From Bradyrhizobium sp. WSM1417 (GTDB lineage: Bacteria; Pseudomonadota; Alphaproteobacteria; Rhizobiales; Xanthobacteraceae), in assembly GCF_000515415.1 (NCBI RefSeq), contig NZ_KI911783.1:33501-97500 (forward strand): 64,000 nt of DNA, written 5' to 3'. The position numbers were made by a program, and so were the translations under genes. Below, in pieces: positions 50,215 through 59,519 of this stretch. The notes below the pieces were generated by a model. It searched no databases. It saw nothing but the letters and a program-made list of their open reading frames with translations, and had not been told where the DNA came from. Every line of letters starts with the position of its first letter. Position 1 is the stretch's first letter.

Positions 50215-51759
50215 ATGACCCATCCCTCCATCCACGCCCGCGCCACGCCCGACAAGATCGCCTATCAGATGGCCGGGACCGGCAAGGCGATCACCTATCG
50301 CGAGCTCGACGAGCTCTCGAACCAGGGCGCGCACCTGTTCCGCTCGCTCGGGCTGAAGGCCGGCGACCACATCGCGCTGCTGATGGAGAACCGCCTCGCC
50401 TTCATGGAGATCTGCTGGGCGGCGCAACGCAGCGGGCTCTATTACACCGCGATCAGCCGCTATTTGAAGCAGGACGAGATCGACTACATCATCGCCGACT
50501 GCGGCGCCAAGGTCGTGATCACGACGCCGAAATGCGCCGACCAGATCAAGGCCCTGATCAAGGGTGCGCCCGGCGAGCCGGTCTTCTACATGATGGACGA
50601 GCCGCAAGCCGGCTTCCGCTCCTACGACAAGGAGGCCGCCGCGCAGCCGACAACGCCGATCGCCGACGAGGTCGCCGGCTATGACATGCTGTATTCGTCG
50701 GGCACCACCGGCCGGCCCAAGGGCATCAAGAAGGCGTTCGAAGGCAAGCCGATCGACGAGCCGAACGCGTTTCTGCGTGTCCTCTGCGCCAACATGTGCG
50801 GCATGAACGCCGAGACTATTTATCTCTCACCGGCCCCGCTCTATCACGCGGCTCCCTTGCGCTTCAACATGATGGCAATCCTGCTCGGCGGCACCTCCAT
50901 CATCATGGAGCACTTTGACGCCGAAGATTTCCTGAGGCTGGTCGAAAAATACAAGGTCACCCACGCGCAGCTCGTGCCGACCATGTTCGTGCGCATGCTG
51001 AAGCTGCCGGACGAGGTCCGCATCCGCTACGACGTCTCGACCCTGAAGGGCGCGATCCACGCTGCCGCGCCCTGCCCGGTCGAGGTCAAGGCCAAGATGA
51101 TTGAATGGTGGGGGCCGATCCTGATCGAGTACTACGCGGGTTCCGAAGGCAACGGCGTCACCGTCTGCAACTCGAAAGAATGGCTGGAGCACCGCGGCAG
51201 CGTCGGCCGCGCCGTGGTCGGCAAGATCAAGATTCTGGACGAGAACGACGAGGAGCAGCCGACGGGCGAGATTGGCACGGTCTATTTCGCCGATGCGCCG
51301 GTTTTCACCTATCACAACGATCCCGAGAAGACGAAGAAGGCCTACAACGCAAAAGGCTGGTCGACGCTCGGCGACGTCGGCTATCTCGACAGTGAGGGCT
51401 TTCTCTTTCTCACCGACCGCAAGTCCTACATGATCATCTCGGGCGGCGTGAATATCTACCCGCAGGAGACCGAGGACGTGCTCATCACCCACCCCGAAGT
51501 CGCCGACGTCGCCGTGTTCGGTGTGCCGAACGAGGAGATGGGCGAAGAGGTCAAGGCGGTGGTGCAGCCGCACGATCCCAAGCGCGCCGGCAAGGAGCTC
51601 GAGGCCGACCTGATCGCCTACTGCAAGAGCCGCCTCTCGACGATCAAATGCCCGCGCTCGATCGATTTCGAAGCCGAGCTGCCGCGCACGCCAACCGGCA
51701 AGCTGGTGAAGCGGCATTTGCGCGACAAATATTGGCCGAAGACGGCGGCGAAGATCTAG
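50215..51759 (+). CDS. Acyl-CoA synthetase (AMP-forming)
   Basis: A 514-residue ANL ligase. YSSGTTGRPKGIKKAFEG is the P-loop, EYYAGSEGNGVTVC the A5 region, STLGDVGYLDSEGFLFLTDRKSYMIISGGVNIYP (parts GDVGYLDSEG and DRKSYMIISGG) the hinge, PTGKLVKR the catalytic Lys. Start at 50215 (MTHPSIHAR). It may supply another CoA ester to the same pathway; substrate unknown. Confidence 0.9.
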   Translation: MTHPSIHARATPDKIAYQMAGTGKAITYRELDELSNQGAHLFRSLGLKAGDHIALLMENRLAFMEICWAAQRSGLYYTAISRYLKQDEIDYIIADCGAKVVITTPKCADQIKALIKGAPGEPVFYMMDEPQAGFRSYDKEAAAQPTTPIADEVAGYDMLYSSGTTGRPKGIKKAFEGKPIDEPNAFLRVLCANMCGMNAETIYLSPAPLYHAAPLRFNMMAILLGGTSIIMEHFDAEDFLRLVEKYKVTHAQLVPTMFVRMLKLPDEVRIRYDVSTLKGAIHAAAPCPVEVKAKMIEWWGPILIEYYAGSEGNGVTVCNSKEWLEHRGSVGRAVVGKIKILDENDEEQPTGEIGTVYFADAPVFTYHNDPEKTKKAYNAKGWSTLGDVGYLDSEGFLFLTDRKSYMIISGGVNIYPQETEDVLITHPEVADVAVFGVPNEEMGEEVKAVVQPHDPKRAGKELEADLIAYCKSRLSTIKCPRSIDFEAELPRTPTGKLVKRHLRDKYWPKTAAKI

Positions 51760-51776
51760 CCCGCGGCGTCATCGCC

Positions 51777-52319
51777 TTAGTCGAACAAGCTCGGCGTGTG
51801 GTTCACCAGCGCGCCTTCGATCTCCAGCATCTTCAGCTTCGTCACCACGCCGCCGTTCGCGGAGAAGCCGCCGGGCTTGTTGCCGGCCGCCAGCACGCGA
51901 TGGCAGGGCACGACGATCGGGCACGGATTGCGGCCGAGCGCCTGGCCGACCTCGCGCGACAGCTCGACACCGCCGAGCTGCTTGGCGATGTCGCCATAGG
52001 TGACGGTCTTGCCCGGCGGAATGGTGCGGGCGATCGCGTAGACGCCGCGGTTGAAGTCGGGCACGCCGTCGAGGTCGAGCGGGATGTCGGTGAGGTCATC
52101 CGGCTCGCCCGCGAGCAGCTTTGTGATGCGGTCGATCGCCTGCTGCAGGTCGACGGTCGGCTCGGCCTCGCTGGCGTCGGCATGGCGCTGGCTGATGCGG
52201 GTGCGGATCTTCTGCTCGCCGCCCATCGGCAGTTGCGTGCCGTTGATACCGCGCGGACCCCAGGCAATGGCGCACAGGCCGATCTTGCTATCGAACAGGG
52301 CAAAATGCTGGTCGGTCAT
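51777..52319 (-). CDS. ogt: Methylated-DNA--protein-cysteine methyltransferase (Ogt-like)
   Basis: A 180-residue suicide repair protein. The PCHRV motif with acceptor Cys is in IVVPCHRVLAAGNKPGGFS, preceded by GKTVTYGDIAKQLGG, the helix-turn-helix DNA-binding part. It reverses O6-alkylguanine. Start at 52319 (MTDQHFALF). Convergent with the acyl-CoA synthetase gene, 17 bp apart. Confidence 0.9.
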   Translation of the reverse strand: MTDQHFALFDSKIGLCAIAWGPRGINGTQLPMGGEQKIRTRISQRHADASEAEPTVDLQQAIDRITKLLAGEPDDLTDIPLDLDGVPDFNRGVYAIARTIPPGKTVTYGDIAKQLGGVELSREVGQALGRNPCPIVVPCHRVLAAGNKPGGFSANGGVVTKLKMLEIEGALVNHTPSLFD

Positions 52320-52458
52320 GGTTTGGTCCCTGGCTTGCGTTCCCTCGCATGCCCCCAATGTGAACTGAGCTCAAATCTAGGCTTGGAAATAGTTGCGATC
52401 CACCCGGTTTCCGGGAATCTTGCACAGGAGTTCCGCCTCCCCTCTTCGCGAGCCCAGA

Positions 52459-53277
52459 ATGCAAAGCCTCCACGTCAACGGATACGACATGCCCTATCTC
52501 GACGTGGGCGAAGACCGAGGCCGGCCGCCGCTGGTTTGCGTGCACGGCTCGCTCAACGACTTCCGTGTCTGGGGCTGCGTGCTCGGTCCGCTGTCGCAGC
52601 GGCACCGGCTGATCGCCGTCAGCCTGCGGCACTTCTTCCCGGCGCAATGGGACGGCGTCGGCGACACCTATTCGATCGCCCAGCATGTTGACGACGTCAT
52701 CGCCTTCATCAATGAACTCGACCTCGGCCCGGTCGATTTGATGGGCCATTCCCGCGGCGGGCACATCTGCTTCCGCGTGGCGCAGCGGCGGCCGGAGCTG
52801 CTTCGGCGGCTGGTACTGGCCGAGCCCGGCGGCGAGCTCGATGCGAGCCTCGATCCTGATTATGCCGGCGGTCCCTCGCCGCTGCTGGCGCGGTTCACGG
52901 CCTCGGCCGAGAAGATCGCGGCCGGTGACATCGACGGCGGCCTTGCCGTCTTCGTCGACACGCTTGAAGGCGCCGGCACCTGGCCGCGGCTGCCGGCGCT
53001 GGTGAAGCAGAATCTGCGCGACAATGCCTTCACCCTGATCGGCCAGGTCCGCGACAACCGCCCGCCATTCTCGAAGACGGACGCGGAGTCCATCAAAATG
53101 CCGACGCTGTTCATCCTGGGCGCACGGACCAAGGGCCTGCTGCCGAAGGTGCTGCATGCGCTTGCCGCGTATGTGCCGTATTCCAGGACGGCCGTCATCC
53201 CGAACGCAACGCATCCGATGTTCGAGCAGGCGCCGCAGAAATACTCCGAAGTGGTGCTGGATTTTCTGGCGGGCTGA
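52459..53277 (+). CDS. Alpha/beta hydrolase (copy 1)
   Basis: A 272-residue hydrolase. The nucleophile elbow GHSRGG is in DLMGHSRGGHICFRVAQ; oxyanion motif VCVHGSLNDFRVW; the His is in NATHPMFEQAP. Possible substrates are esters or C-C bonded products in a small catabolic cluster. Start ATG 52459. Confidence 0.85.
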   Translation: MQSLHVNGYDMPYLDVGEDRGRPPLVCVHGSLNDFRVWGCVLGPLSQRHRLIAVSLRHFFPAQWDGVGDTYSIAQHVDDVIAFINELDLGPVDLMGHSRGGHICFRVAQRRPELLRRLVLAEPGGELDASLDPDYAGGPSPLLARFTASAEKIAAGDIDGGLAVFVDTLEGAGTWPRLPALVKQNLRDNAFTLIGQVRDNRPPFSKTDAESIKMPTLFILGARTKGLLPKVLHALAAYVPYSRTAVIPNATHPMFEQAPQKYSEVVLDFLAG

Positions 53278-53279
53278 TC

Positions 53280-54092
53280 ATGCAGACATTTCGCGTCAAC
53301 GATTACGACATGGCCTATCTCGAAGTGGGACGAGGCCCGCCGCTGGTCTGCGTGCACGGCACGCTCGGCGATTTCCGCACCTGGTACTCCGTGCTCGGCC
53401 CGCTGTCGAAATCGCATCGCGTGATCTCGGTCAGCCTGCGGCATTTCTTTCCCGAGCACTGGGATGCCGTCGGCGATGACTACAAGATGGCCCAGCACGT
53501 CGCCGACGTGATCGCGTTCATCGAGCAGGTCGAACCCGCGCCGGTCGATCTGATGGGCCATTCGCGCGGCGGCCACATCGCCTTTCGCGTGGCGCAGTCG
53601 CGGCCGGATCTGCTGCGCAAGCTGGTGCTGGCCGAGCCCGGCGGCGATCTCGATGCCAGCCTGCCAGTGCCGGCAGGCACGCCCGTGCATCCGCCGCTGG
53701 CCGCGCGCACGGCGCGCTCGGTCGAGATGATCCGCGCCGGCGACATCGACGGCGCCCTGCAGAACTTCTACGAAGGCATCGAAGCCGACGGCTCGTGGCG
53801 GCGCGTGCCGGCGGCGGCGAAGCAGCAATTGCGCGACAACGCGATCACCTTCCTCGGCCAGATCAACGAGCAGCGCAGGCCCTACACGCTCGTGGACGCG
53901 CAAGCGATCAGGACCCCGACGCTCCTGATCGGCGGCGGGGCGACGGCGGGGAGCCTGTCGGTGATGTGGCGCGTGCTGGCCGCGCACATCGCGGGGGCGA
54001 AGACGGCCGTGATCCCCAATGCCGGCCACTGGATGTTCGAGCAGGCGCCGCTCGAGTTCGGCGAGGCGGTGAACGCTTTCCTGGCGGAATAG
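53280..54092 (+). CDS. Alpha/beta hydrolase (copy 2)
   Basis: A 270-residue paralogue in tandem (2 bp after copy 1). VCVHGTLGDFRTW, DLMGHSRGGHIAFRVAQ and PNAGHWMFEQAP show the same catalytic layout. The two diverge in the cap region (GADGSWRRVPAAAKQ-like here), which suggests different substrates. Confidence 0.85.
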   Translation: MQTFRVNDYDMAYLEVGRGPPLVCVHGTLGDFRTWYSVLGPLSKSHRVISVSLRHFFPEHWDAVGDDYKMAQHVADVIAFIEQVEPAPVDLMGHSRGGHIAFRVAQSRPDLLRKLVLAEPGGDLDASLPVPAGTPVHPPLAARTARSVEMIRAGDIDGALQNFYEGIEADGSWRRVPAAAKQQLRDNAITFLGQINEQRRPYTLVDAQAIRTPTLLIGGGATAGSLSVMWRVLAAHIAGAKTAVIPNAGHWMFEQAPLEFGEAVNAFLAE

Positions 54093-54237
54093 GACCCGCC
54101 CCTCTTTTCTTTTTCCTCAAAACAACCCCATGCACAGTAGCCGAGCCCAGCAATATCAATGACTTGGCGAAGCGCAAAAACGGGGTCGGACGCCCAGTTG
54201 GCCGCGCTTGACGCCCTTTCCCTCTCGCCGTATCTTC

Positions 54238-54257
54238 GAATACGGAATTCCGTATTC
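54238..54257. promoter_or_regulatory. Perfect 20-bp palindrome before the GntR gene
   Basis: GAATACGGAATTCCGTATTC reads the same on both strands. It ends 28 bp before the GTG start of the GntR-family gene, the position expected for autoregulation by a dimeric repressor. Confidence 0.6.
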
Positions 54258-54284
54258 CCTGTCATAGTTCTCGGAGCTGCTGGC

Positions 54285-54962
54285 GTGATCCCTCTCGACC
54301 CGCTTCCGAACTTGATCGACCAGGTCTATGCGCGGATCCTGGAGGCGATCTCCGACCGCACGCTGCAGCCCGGCCAGCGCATCCGCCAGAACGAGCTCGC
54401 TGACAGGCTCGGCGTGTCGCGCCAGCCGGTGTCGCACGCGCTCCACCTATTGCACCGGCAGGGACTGGTCGCCGAGAGCGGCCGGCGCGGCTTTGAAGTC
54501 ACCCAGCTCGATCCCGCACGCATCCGCCAGCTCTACGAGGTGCGCGGCGCGATCGACGCGTTGGCGGCACGGCTTGCCGGCGAACGCGCGGCAAGCGATG
54601 CGGCGGGACGCGCGCGGCTGGAGGCGGCGCTCGCCGCCGGGCGCAGGATCGACGGCAAGACCACGCTCGCCGAGCTGATCGCGCTCGACGTCGAGTTTCA
54701 TCGCGCGATCTATCGGCTCGCCGGCAATCCCGTGATTGAGGAGACGATTACGCCGCAATGGCCGCATATGCGCCGCTCGATGGCGACGGTGCTGTCCGAG
54801 CTCGATTATCGCGGCAGCGCCTGGGCGGAGCATGCCGACATTGCCGGACATATTCTCGCGGGCGACGCGAAGGCGGCCGAGGCTGCGGCGCTTGCGCACG
54901 CGCAGACGGCGGGACGGATGACGGAGGAGAGATTGAGGGCGACGGAAGAGGCCGCGGCGTAG
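54285..54962 (+). CDS. GntR/FCD family transcriptional regulator
   Basis: A 225-residue regulator: winged helix at about 10-75 (QPGQRIRQNELADRLGVSRQPVSHALHLLHRQGLV, in parts RIRQNELADRLGVSRQPV and HALHLLHRQGLV) and a C-terminal FCD ligand-binding domain (LIALDVEFHRAIYRLAGNP). Start at GTG 54285 with GGAG upstream. Lies between the hydrolase pair and the PhyH gene and likely controls them. Confidence 0.85.
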   Translation: MIPLDPLPNLIDQVYARILEAISDRTLQPGQRIRQNELADRLGVSRQPVSHALHLLHRQGLVAESGRRGFEVTQLDPARIRQLYEVRGAIDALAARLAGERAASDAAGRARLEAALAAGRRIDGKTTLAELIALDVEFHRAIYRLAGNPVIEETITPQWPHMRRSMATVLSELDYRGSAWAEHADIAGHILAGDAKAAEAAALAHAQTAGRMTEERLRATEEAAA

Positions 54963-54975
54963 CAGCCACCACCGC

Positions 54976-55017
54976 CAAAGACGTGGATGGCCGGGTCAGG
55001 CCCGGCCATGACGAGCG
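54976..55017. repeat. Palindromic repeat, family B, single-arm copy
   Basis: ACGTGGATGGCCGGGTCAGG followed by CCCGGCCATGACG resembles the right arm of the element at 11443-11534. It lies between the GntR and PhyH genes. Confidence 0.6.
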
Positions 55018-55047
55018 ATAACAAAAATTAAAACAGGAGGACGCCCC

Positions 55048-55848
55048 ATGAAACTGTCCCAGGAGCAATTGGAGTTCTTCCACCGCGAGGGCTGGCTGTT
55101 CCTGCCCGAATTGTTCAGCCCGGAGGAAGTCGATCTCCTCGCGCGCGAGGCGGTTGCCATCTATGACGCGAACCGGCCGGAAGTCTGGCGCGAGAAGAGC
55201 GGCGCGCCGCGCACCGCCTTTGCTGCGCATCTCTACAACGAGGCGTTCGGCATTCTGGGCGCGCATCCGCGCATGATCGACCCGGTCGAGCAACTGTTCG
55301 GCGAGCAGGTCTACATGCACCAGTTCAAGATCAACGCGAAATCGGCCTTCACCGGCGACGTCTGGCAGTGGCACCAGGATTACGGCACCTGGAAGCGCGA
55401 CGACGGAATGCCCGAGCCGCGCGCGATGAACATCGCGATCTTCCTCGACGAGGTGATGCCGATCAACGGCCCGCTGATGCTGGTGCCGCAGAGCCAGAAC
55501 GCCGGCGACCTCAAGGCCTCGCACGATCTTGCGACGACCTCCTATCCGCTGTGGACGCTGGACGAGGAGACCGTGACGCGGCTGGTCAAGCAGGGCGGCA
55601 TCGTGGCGCCGACCGGCAAGCCCGGCGGCATGCTGATGTTCCACGGCAATCTCGTGCATGGCTCGGCCGGTAACATCACGCCCTACCCGCGCAAGATCGT
55701 GTACCTGACCCTGAACGCGGTTTCGAATTACATCCGCACCCCGACGCGGCCGGAGTACATCGCGCATCGCGATTTTGCGCCGATCAAGACGGTGGACGAC
55801 GACGCGCTGGTCCGGCTCGCCCGTGCGCCGCGGCAGGCTGCGGAGTAG
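55048..55848 (+). CDS. Phytanoyl-CoA dioxygenase family protein
   Basis: A 266-residue Fe(II)/2-oxoglutarate-dependent oxygenase. The metal triad is His-x-Asp in WQWHQDYGTW and a distal His in FHGNLVHGSAGNI, with Arg in YPRKIVYLTLN to hold 2-oxoglutarate. It may hydroxylate an ectoine-like, acyl-CoA or small organic substrate. RBS GGAGG before ATG 55048. Confidence 0.87.
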   Translation: MKLSQEQLEFFHREGWLFLPELFSPEEVDLLAREAVAIYDANRPEVWREKSGAPRTAFAAHLYNEAFGILGAHPRMIDPVEQLFGEQVYMHQFKINAKSAFTGDVWQWHQDYGTWKRDDGMPEPRAMNIAIFLDEVMPINGPLMLVPQSQNAGDLKASHDLATTSYPLWTLDEETVTRLVKQGGIVAPTGKPGGMLMFHGNLVHGSAGNITPYPRKIVYLTLNAVSNYIRTPTRPEYIAHRDFAPIKTVDDDALVRLARAPRQAAE

Positions 55849-55857
55849 ACAGGTCTC

Positions 55858-55988
55858 TCGTGCCCCGGACGCAGCGCAGCGCGAAGCGGTGCGATGCTGA
55901 GCCGGGGCCCATGCCGCACGGATAGTTTTTCTCTGGGTCCCGGCTCTGCGCAGCAGCGCTACGCGCTTCACCGCGTCCGGGACACGAT
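55858..55988. repeat. Palindromic intergenic repeat, family A copy 2
   Basis: Outer arms TCGTGCCCCGGACGC and GCGTCCGGGACACGA are a near-perfect inverted pair; inner GCTGAGCCGGGGCCCA and TGGGTCCCGGCTCTGCG match the copy at 1862-2004. It separates the PhyH and oxidoreductase genes on the same strand. Confidence 0.75.
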
Positions 55989-56006
55989 AGTTGATCGGGT
56001 AACAAC

Positions 56007-57335
56007 ATGAACCTCTTCCGCCTCCTCCAGGCCCGCGCTTCCGCCGGCAAGCCCGTCCGTGTGGCGCTGATCGGCGCCGGCAAATTCGGCTCGATGTTCC
56101 TGGCGCAGGTGCCGCATACGCCGGGACTGGAGGTGCCCATCATCGTCGACATCGATCGCGACCGCGCGCGCGAGGCCTGCCGCACTGTCGGATGGGACGC
56201 GGCGCGGATCGCCGCGACCATCTTCACCGATGACGGCGCGCGCGCCATTGCCGGCGGCGCGATGGACGTGGTGGTGGAGGCGACCGGCAATCCGGCCGTC
56301 GGCATCAAGCATGCGCGCGCGGCGATCGCGGCCGGCAAACATATCGTCATGGTCAATGTCGAGGCCGACGTGCTGGCGGGTCCGCTGCTCGCCGAGGAAG
56401 CCCGCAAGGCCGGCGTGGTCTATTCGCTCGCCTATGGCGACCAGCCGGCGCTGACCGCGGAGATGGTGGATTGGGCCCGCGCCACCGGTTTTCACGTGGT
56501 CGCCGCCGGCAAGGGGACGAAATATCTGCCGGCCTATCACGACGTGACGCCTGACGGCGTCTGGCAGCATTACGGGCTGAGCGCGGGCGAGGCGCAATCG
56601 GCCGGGATGAATCCGCAGATGTTCAACTCCTTCCTCGACGGCACCAAATCGGCGATCGAGATGGCCGCGATTGCGAACGCCTGCGGACTGGACGTGCCTG
56701 CGGAGGGTCTGCTGTTTCCACCCTGCGGCGTCGACGACCTCCCGCACATCATGCGGCCGCGCAGCAGGGGCGGCGTGCTGGAGCGATCGGGCGTCGTGGA
56801 GGTGGTCTCCTCGCTCGAGCGCGACGGAAGGCCGGTGTTTCGCGATCTGCGCTGGGGCGTTTACGTCGTGCTGGAGGCGCCGAACGACTACGCCGCCGAC
56901 TGCTTCAGGCAATACGGCCTCAAGACCGACGGCAGCGGACGGTACGCGGCGATGTACAAGCCCTATCATTTGATCGGGCTCGAGCTGAACATCTCGGTGT
57001 TGTCGGCAGCCCTGCGGGTCGAGCCGACCGGGCAGCCCCATGGTTTCCGCGGCGACGTCGCCGCCGTGGCAAAACGCAATCTGCGCGCCGGCGAGATGCT
57101 GGACGGCGAAGGCGGCTACACGGTGTGGGGCAAGCTGGTGCCGGCGGCCGCGAGCCTCAAGGCCGGCGCGCTGCCAATCGGCCTTGCGCATCGGCTGAAG
57201 CTGAAGCACGACGTCGCCCATGGCGAGATCGTGCGCTGGAGCGACGTCGAGTTCGACGCGGGCAACGAGACGGTGAAGACGCGGAAGGCCATGGAAGCGG
57301 CGTTCGTCAGCGCAGATCAGGCCGCGCATTCATAA
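56007..57335 (+). CDS. NAD(P)-dependent oxidoreductase with SAF-like C-terminus
   Basis: A 442-residue protein. N-terminal Rossmann fold VRVALIGAGKFGSMFLAQ and a homoserine-dehydrogenase-like central part (EATGNPAVGIKHARAAIAAGKHIVM), then a C-terminal region LRAGEMLDGEGGYTVWGKLV typical of SAF domains. Such two-part proteins are found in sugar-acid or similar catabolism. The substrate is unknown; context offers hydrolases and a PhyH dioxygenase. Confidence 0.8.
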   Translation: MNLFRLLQARASAGKPVRVALIGAGKFGSMFLAQVPHTPGLEVPIIVDIDRDRAREACRTVGWDAARIAATIFTDDGARAIAGGAMDVVVEATGNPAVGIKHARAAIAAGKHIVMVNVEADVLAGPLLAEEARKAGVVYSLAYGDQPALTAEMVDWARATGFHVVAAGKGTKYLPAYHDVTPDGVWQHYGLSAGEAQSAGMNPQMFNSFLDGTKSAIEMAAIANACGLDVPAEGLLFPPCGVDDLPHIMRPRSRGGVLERSGVVEVVSSLERDGRPVFRDLRWGVYVVLEAPNDYAADCFRQYGLKTDGSGRYAAMYKPYHLIGLELNISVLSAALRVEPTGQPHGFRGDVAAVAKRNLRAGEMLDGEGGYTVWGKLVPAAASLKAGALPIGLAHRLKLKHDVAHGEIVRWSDVEFDAGNETVKTRKAMEAAFVSADQAAHS

Positions 57336-57482
57336 ATCGAGATTCATTGGTTTGGCCTAAGCGATGTCTGCTGGCCGACGCTTTGCGGACGCAAGCTGAA
57401 CATTGTCTCAGGTCAGCTATGGGCACTAGCGGAACTGAGCCTTGAAATTTACCGAAGGTTAGCACGCGTTAAGGCACAACCA

Positions 57483-58151
57483 GTGGATGCTCTCCTCTTG
57501 GAAGCTCACCATGGCCCGTCCACCACTTCAGCGGCTTCTGATTTTGCTTTTTGTAGCCCTCTGTTGGAAGGTATCGCGAGCACTTTGGTGCTTGCAGCGT
57601 CGATTGACCCGTCTCCAGCGCAAGAGGCGCAATCGGGATTGTTGGAGCTCCGGTTTGGGGCAACGACGATCGCGTTCAAGCGAAGCGAAATCAACTGGGT
57701 TAGCGGTCACGGAAAACCCAGTAGCTCAGATTCAACGTTGACTGTCGGGCCGAATGCATCTGTGTTTTTTACACCTCCGTTTGGCATTCCGGAGTGCCTG
57801 GACATTGGACAGGTAGTCTTAATTAATCAGACCATCGAGCCGATCGTTCGGCAGCGGCTCTTTCTCGATTACACACCGAGGCGCACCGAGTTTCGTGGCA
57901 TTTCGCAACTCAGGCCACCATCTGGGCGGCCTATTCTGGATTTGTATCAATTCGAAGACGGCGACCTCAAAGATTTCTGGGGCGAACAGATAACCTTCTA
58001 CCGCGAGCCTCCAACCACAAACGTCAAGATACAATTGACACGCGACACTCATCTGCGCGTCCTAGCCACGGCTGAACGCTGCTTCTTTGAGCGCGGTGAG
58101 GCGACGATCAAGCAACTGATTTCAGTCATAAGCAGTAAGATAGAAAAATGA
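57483..58151 (+). pseudogene. Unrecognised gene, probably frameshifted near its 5' end
   Basis: The long frame (222 codons from a GTG at 57483) has no good N-terminus. A signal-like segment MARPPLQRLLILLFVALC begins at ATG 57511 in another frame, and the main frame then continues with GIASTLVLAASIDPSPAQEAQ, which looks like the rest of a signal peptide. This suggests a single-base indel between about 57560 and 57600. The remaining protein is not recognised. It may be functional if the start lies elsewhere. The next gene overlaps its stop (ATGA). Confidence 0.45.
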
Positions 58152-58879
58152 GAGAGTATGTAAAGGCAATCGTTCGCTGCAACCTAATGGCCTTCGTCTT
58201 CGTTGCCGAATGTGCAGCGGCGAGTGACTGGCCGAAGATGCCTGACGGTCGCGTGTTGATCGATGTGAAGGGCGTGCACTTGGCGTTGCCAGAAAAGGGA
58301 AGCGATCTTCGTTTTATTAGGTTTAGGAGCGACAGGAGAGATATACGCCAGTCTGATGGACAGGAACTGACACTCGAAAAAGTCTTAAAGTCTCCCGCCG
58401 AAGCACGCGACCTATTTTCTCGCTCGGCTACGATCCATGTAAGCATCTGGAATGTCGCTGACGGAAATGATCTGTGGCTTGCTAAATTTGATCGCTGGGA
58501 ACTTCGCACGCTCCAAATAGGCATATCGATTGGGGTTCATGCTGCCGTCGCTAACTGCGAAGCTTGGGAGTCCGATTTCCGCCAGCTTAAGTCCTCGCTG
58601 GCAGCAAACGACTCCAGAATCGGCGGCGACGGGTGGGCTGAATTCGTTCGCGGCCGATCACCTGTGTCCAGAGTTTATCTCCAAGTGCGGTCTCCGGCAT
58701 TCATTTCTGATCTGACGTGCAATGCGCTGGGGAGTTGTTATGCACCGAAGTGTCTCAGTCCAGATGTTGGCCTTTCGTATCAATTCAATGAAGCGGCGCA
58801 CAATCGGGCAACATGGGGCGCGTTCAACGCAAAGGCTACCGACGTTCTAAGGTTCGTTCTTGTAGATCTAATTAAGTGA
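58148..58879 (+). CDS. Hypothetical secreted protein
   Basis: A 243-residue protein with a probable signal (KAIVRCNLMAFVFVAECAAA). The ATG overlaps the preceding stop by 4 bp (ATGA). The base composition is lower in GC than the flanking chromosome genes. Cys pairs in DLTCNALGSCYAPKC point to a disulfide-bonded exported protein. No family recognised. Confidence 0.5.
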   Translation: MREYVKAIVRCNLMAFVFVAECAAASDWPKMPDGRVLIDVKGVHLALPEKGSDLRFIRFRSDRRDIRQSDGQELTLEKVLKSPAEARDLFSRSATIHVSIWNVADGNDLWLAKFDRWELRTLQIGISIGVHAAVANCEAWESDFRQLKSSLAANDSRIGGDGWAEFVRGRSPVSRVYLQVRSPAFISDLTCNALGSCYAPKCLSPDVGLSYQFNEAAHNRATWGAFNAKATDVLRFVLVDLIK

Positions 58880-59519
58880 CAACCTAATCAATTTGGCAGG
58901 TCCAAGTCGCCGAGCTCAGGCGCGCATCTGGGAAGTCGGCTGCGGTTCAGGGGCGGTCCGCACCGGACGCCATGACTTTTGCCCTACCTTGACTCCAGAC
59001 CTGCCGCCAACCGACGACGCTCGACCAGGAACGGCATCGCTCGATTTGCGCTTAATTCTCACTATGAAATCGGATCGAGAAGTCGTGAACCGATGTCGAG
59101 GGGTACCGATGGTAGTCTCACAGCATGACCGGCTTGGCACCGACACAGGACGTACCAGAATCGCTTACTAGCGATGTATCCGCTATGGCGCCGCGCATCG
59201 TGAACGGCCTAACTGTCCGACCGCGCAAGCAAACTAATCCGTGGTCCTCGGGACTTCTGTTGTTGCCGGATTTCGTGGCGATCCCCGTTCTCGTCTGTCT
59301 CGGTTTGCACAGGGTGCTGCGCTACCTCGACACCGATGGGGACAAGGAAGGTTAGGCGCGACTTCTGCTATGAGTCACAAGCGGTCCTCCACCGGCTGCG
59401 GGCGGCAGGTCAGCTACGGGCCAATAGTGCTCGGCTAGGTCGGTTGCGTTAAGCTCGTCCATTCAATTTGAGCATTCTCAGTAGGGCCATCTATAAGGCT
59501 GCATGACAAAAGATCGGGA
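58880..59519. other. Gap with gene remnants and repeat
   Basis: No gene with good support. Open frames at 58893-59171 and 59125-59355 lack ribosome-binding sites or family character. A hydrophobic stretch in the second (SGLLLLPDFVAIPVLVCLGL) may be a remnant. The first copy of a 48-bp direct repeat is at 59379-59426. Confidence 0.5.
59379..59426 (+). repeat. 48-bp degenerate direct repeat, copy 1
   Basis: Begins AAGCGGTCCTCCACCGGCTG and ends CAGCTACGGGCCAATA. Aligned by eye with 60137-60184 it has four differences. A shorter relative (CAGGTCAGCTATGGGC) lies near 57409-57424. Confidence 0.75.

Noticed and set aside
55968..57329. 453-codon minus-strand frame antisense to the SAF-type oxidoreductase
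   Set aside because: Shadow frame; the plus strand gives a coherent Rossmann protein.
58893..59171. 92-codon open frame
   Set aside because: No ribosome-binding site, no hydrophobic or domain pattern, odd composition.
59125..59355. 76-codon open frame with one hydrophobic segment
   Set aside because: Weak start and no family; listed only as a possible remnant in the gap entry.
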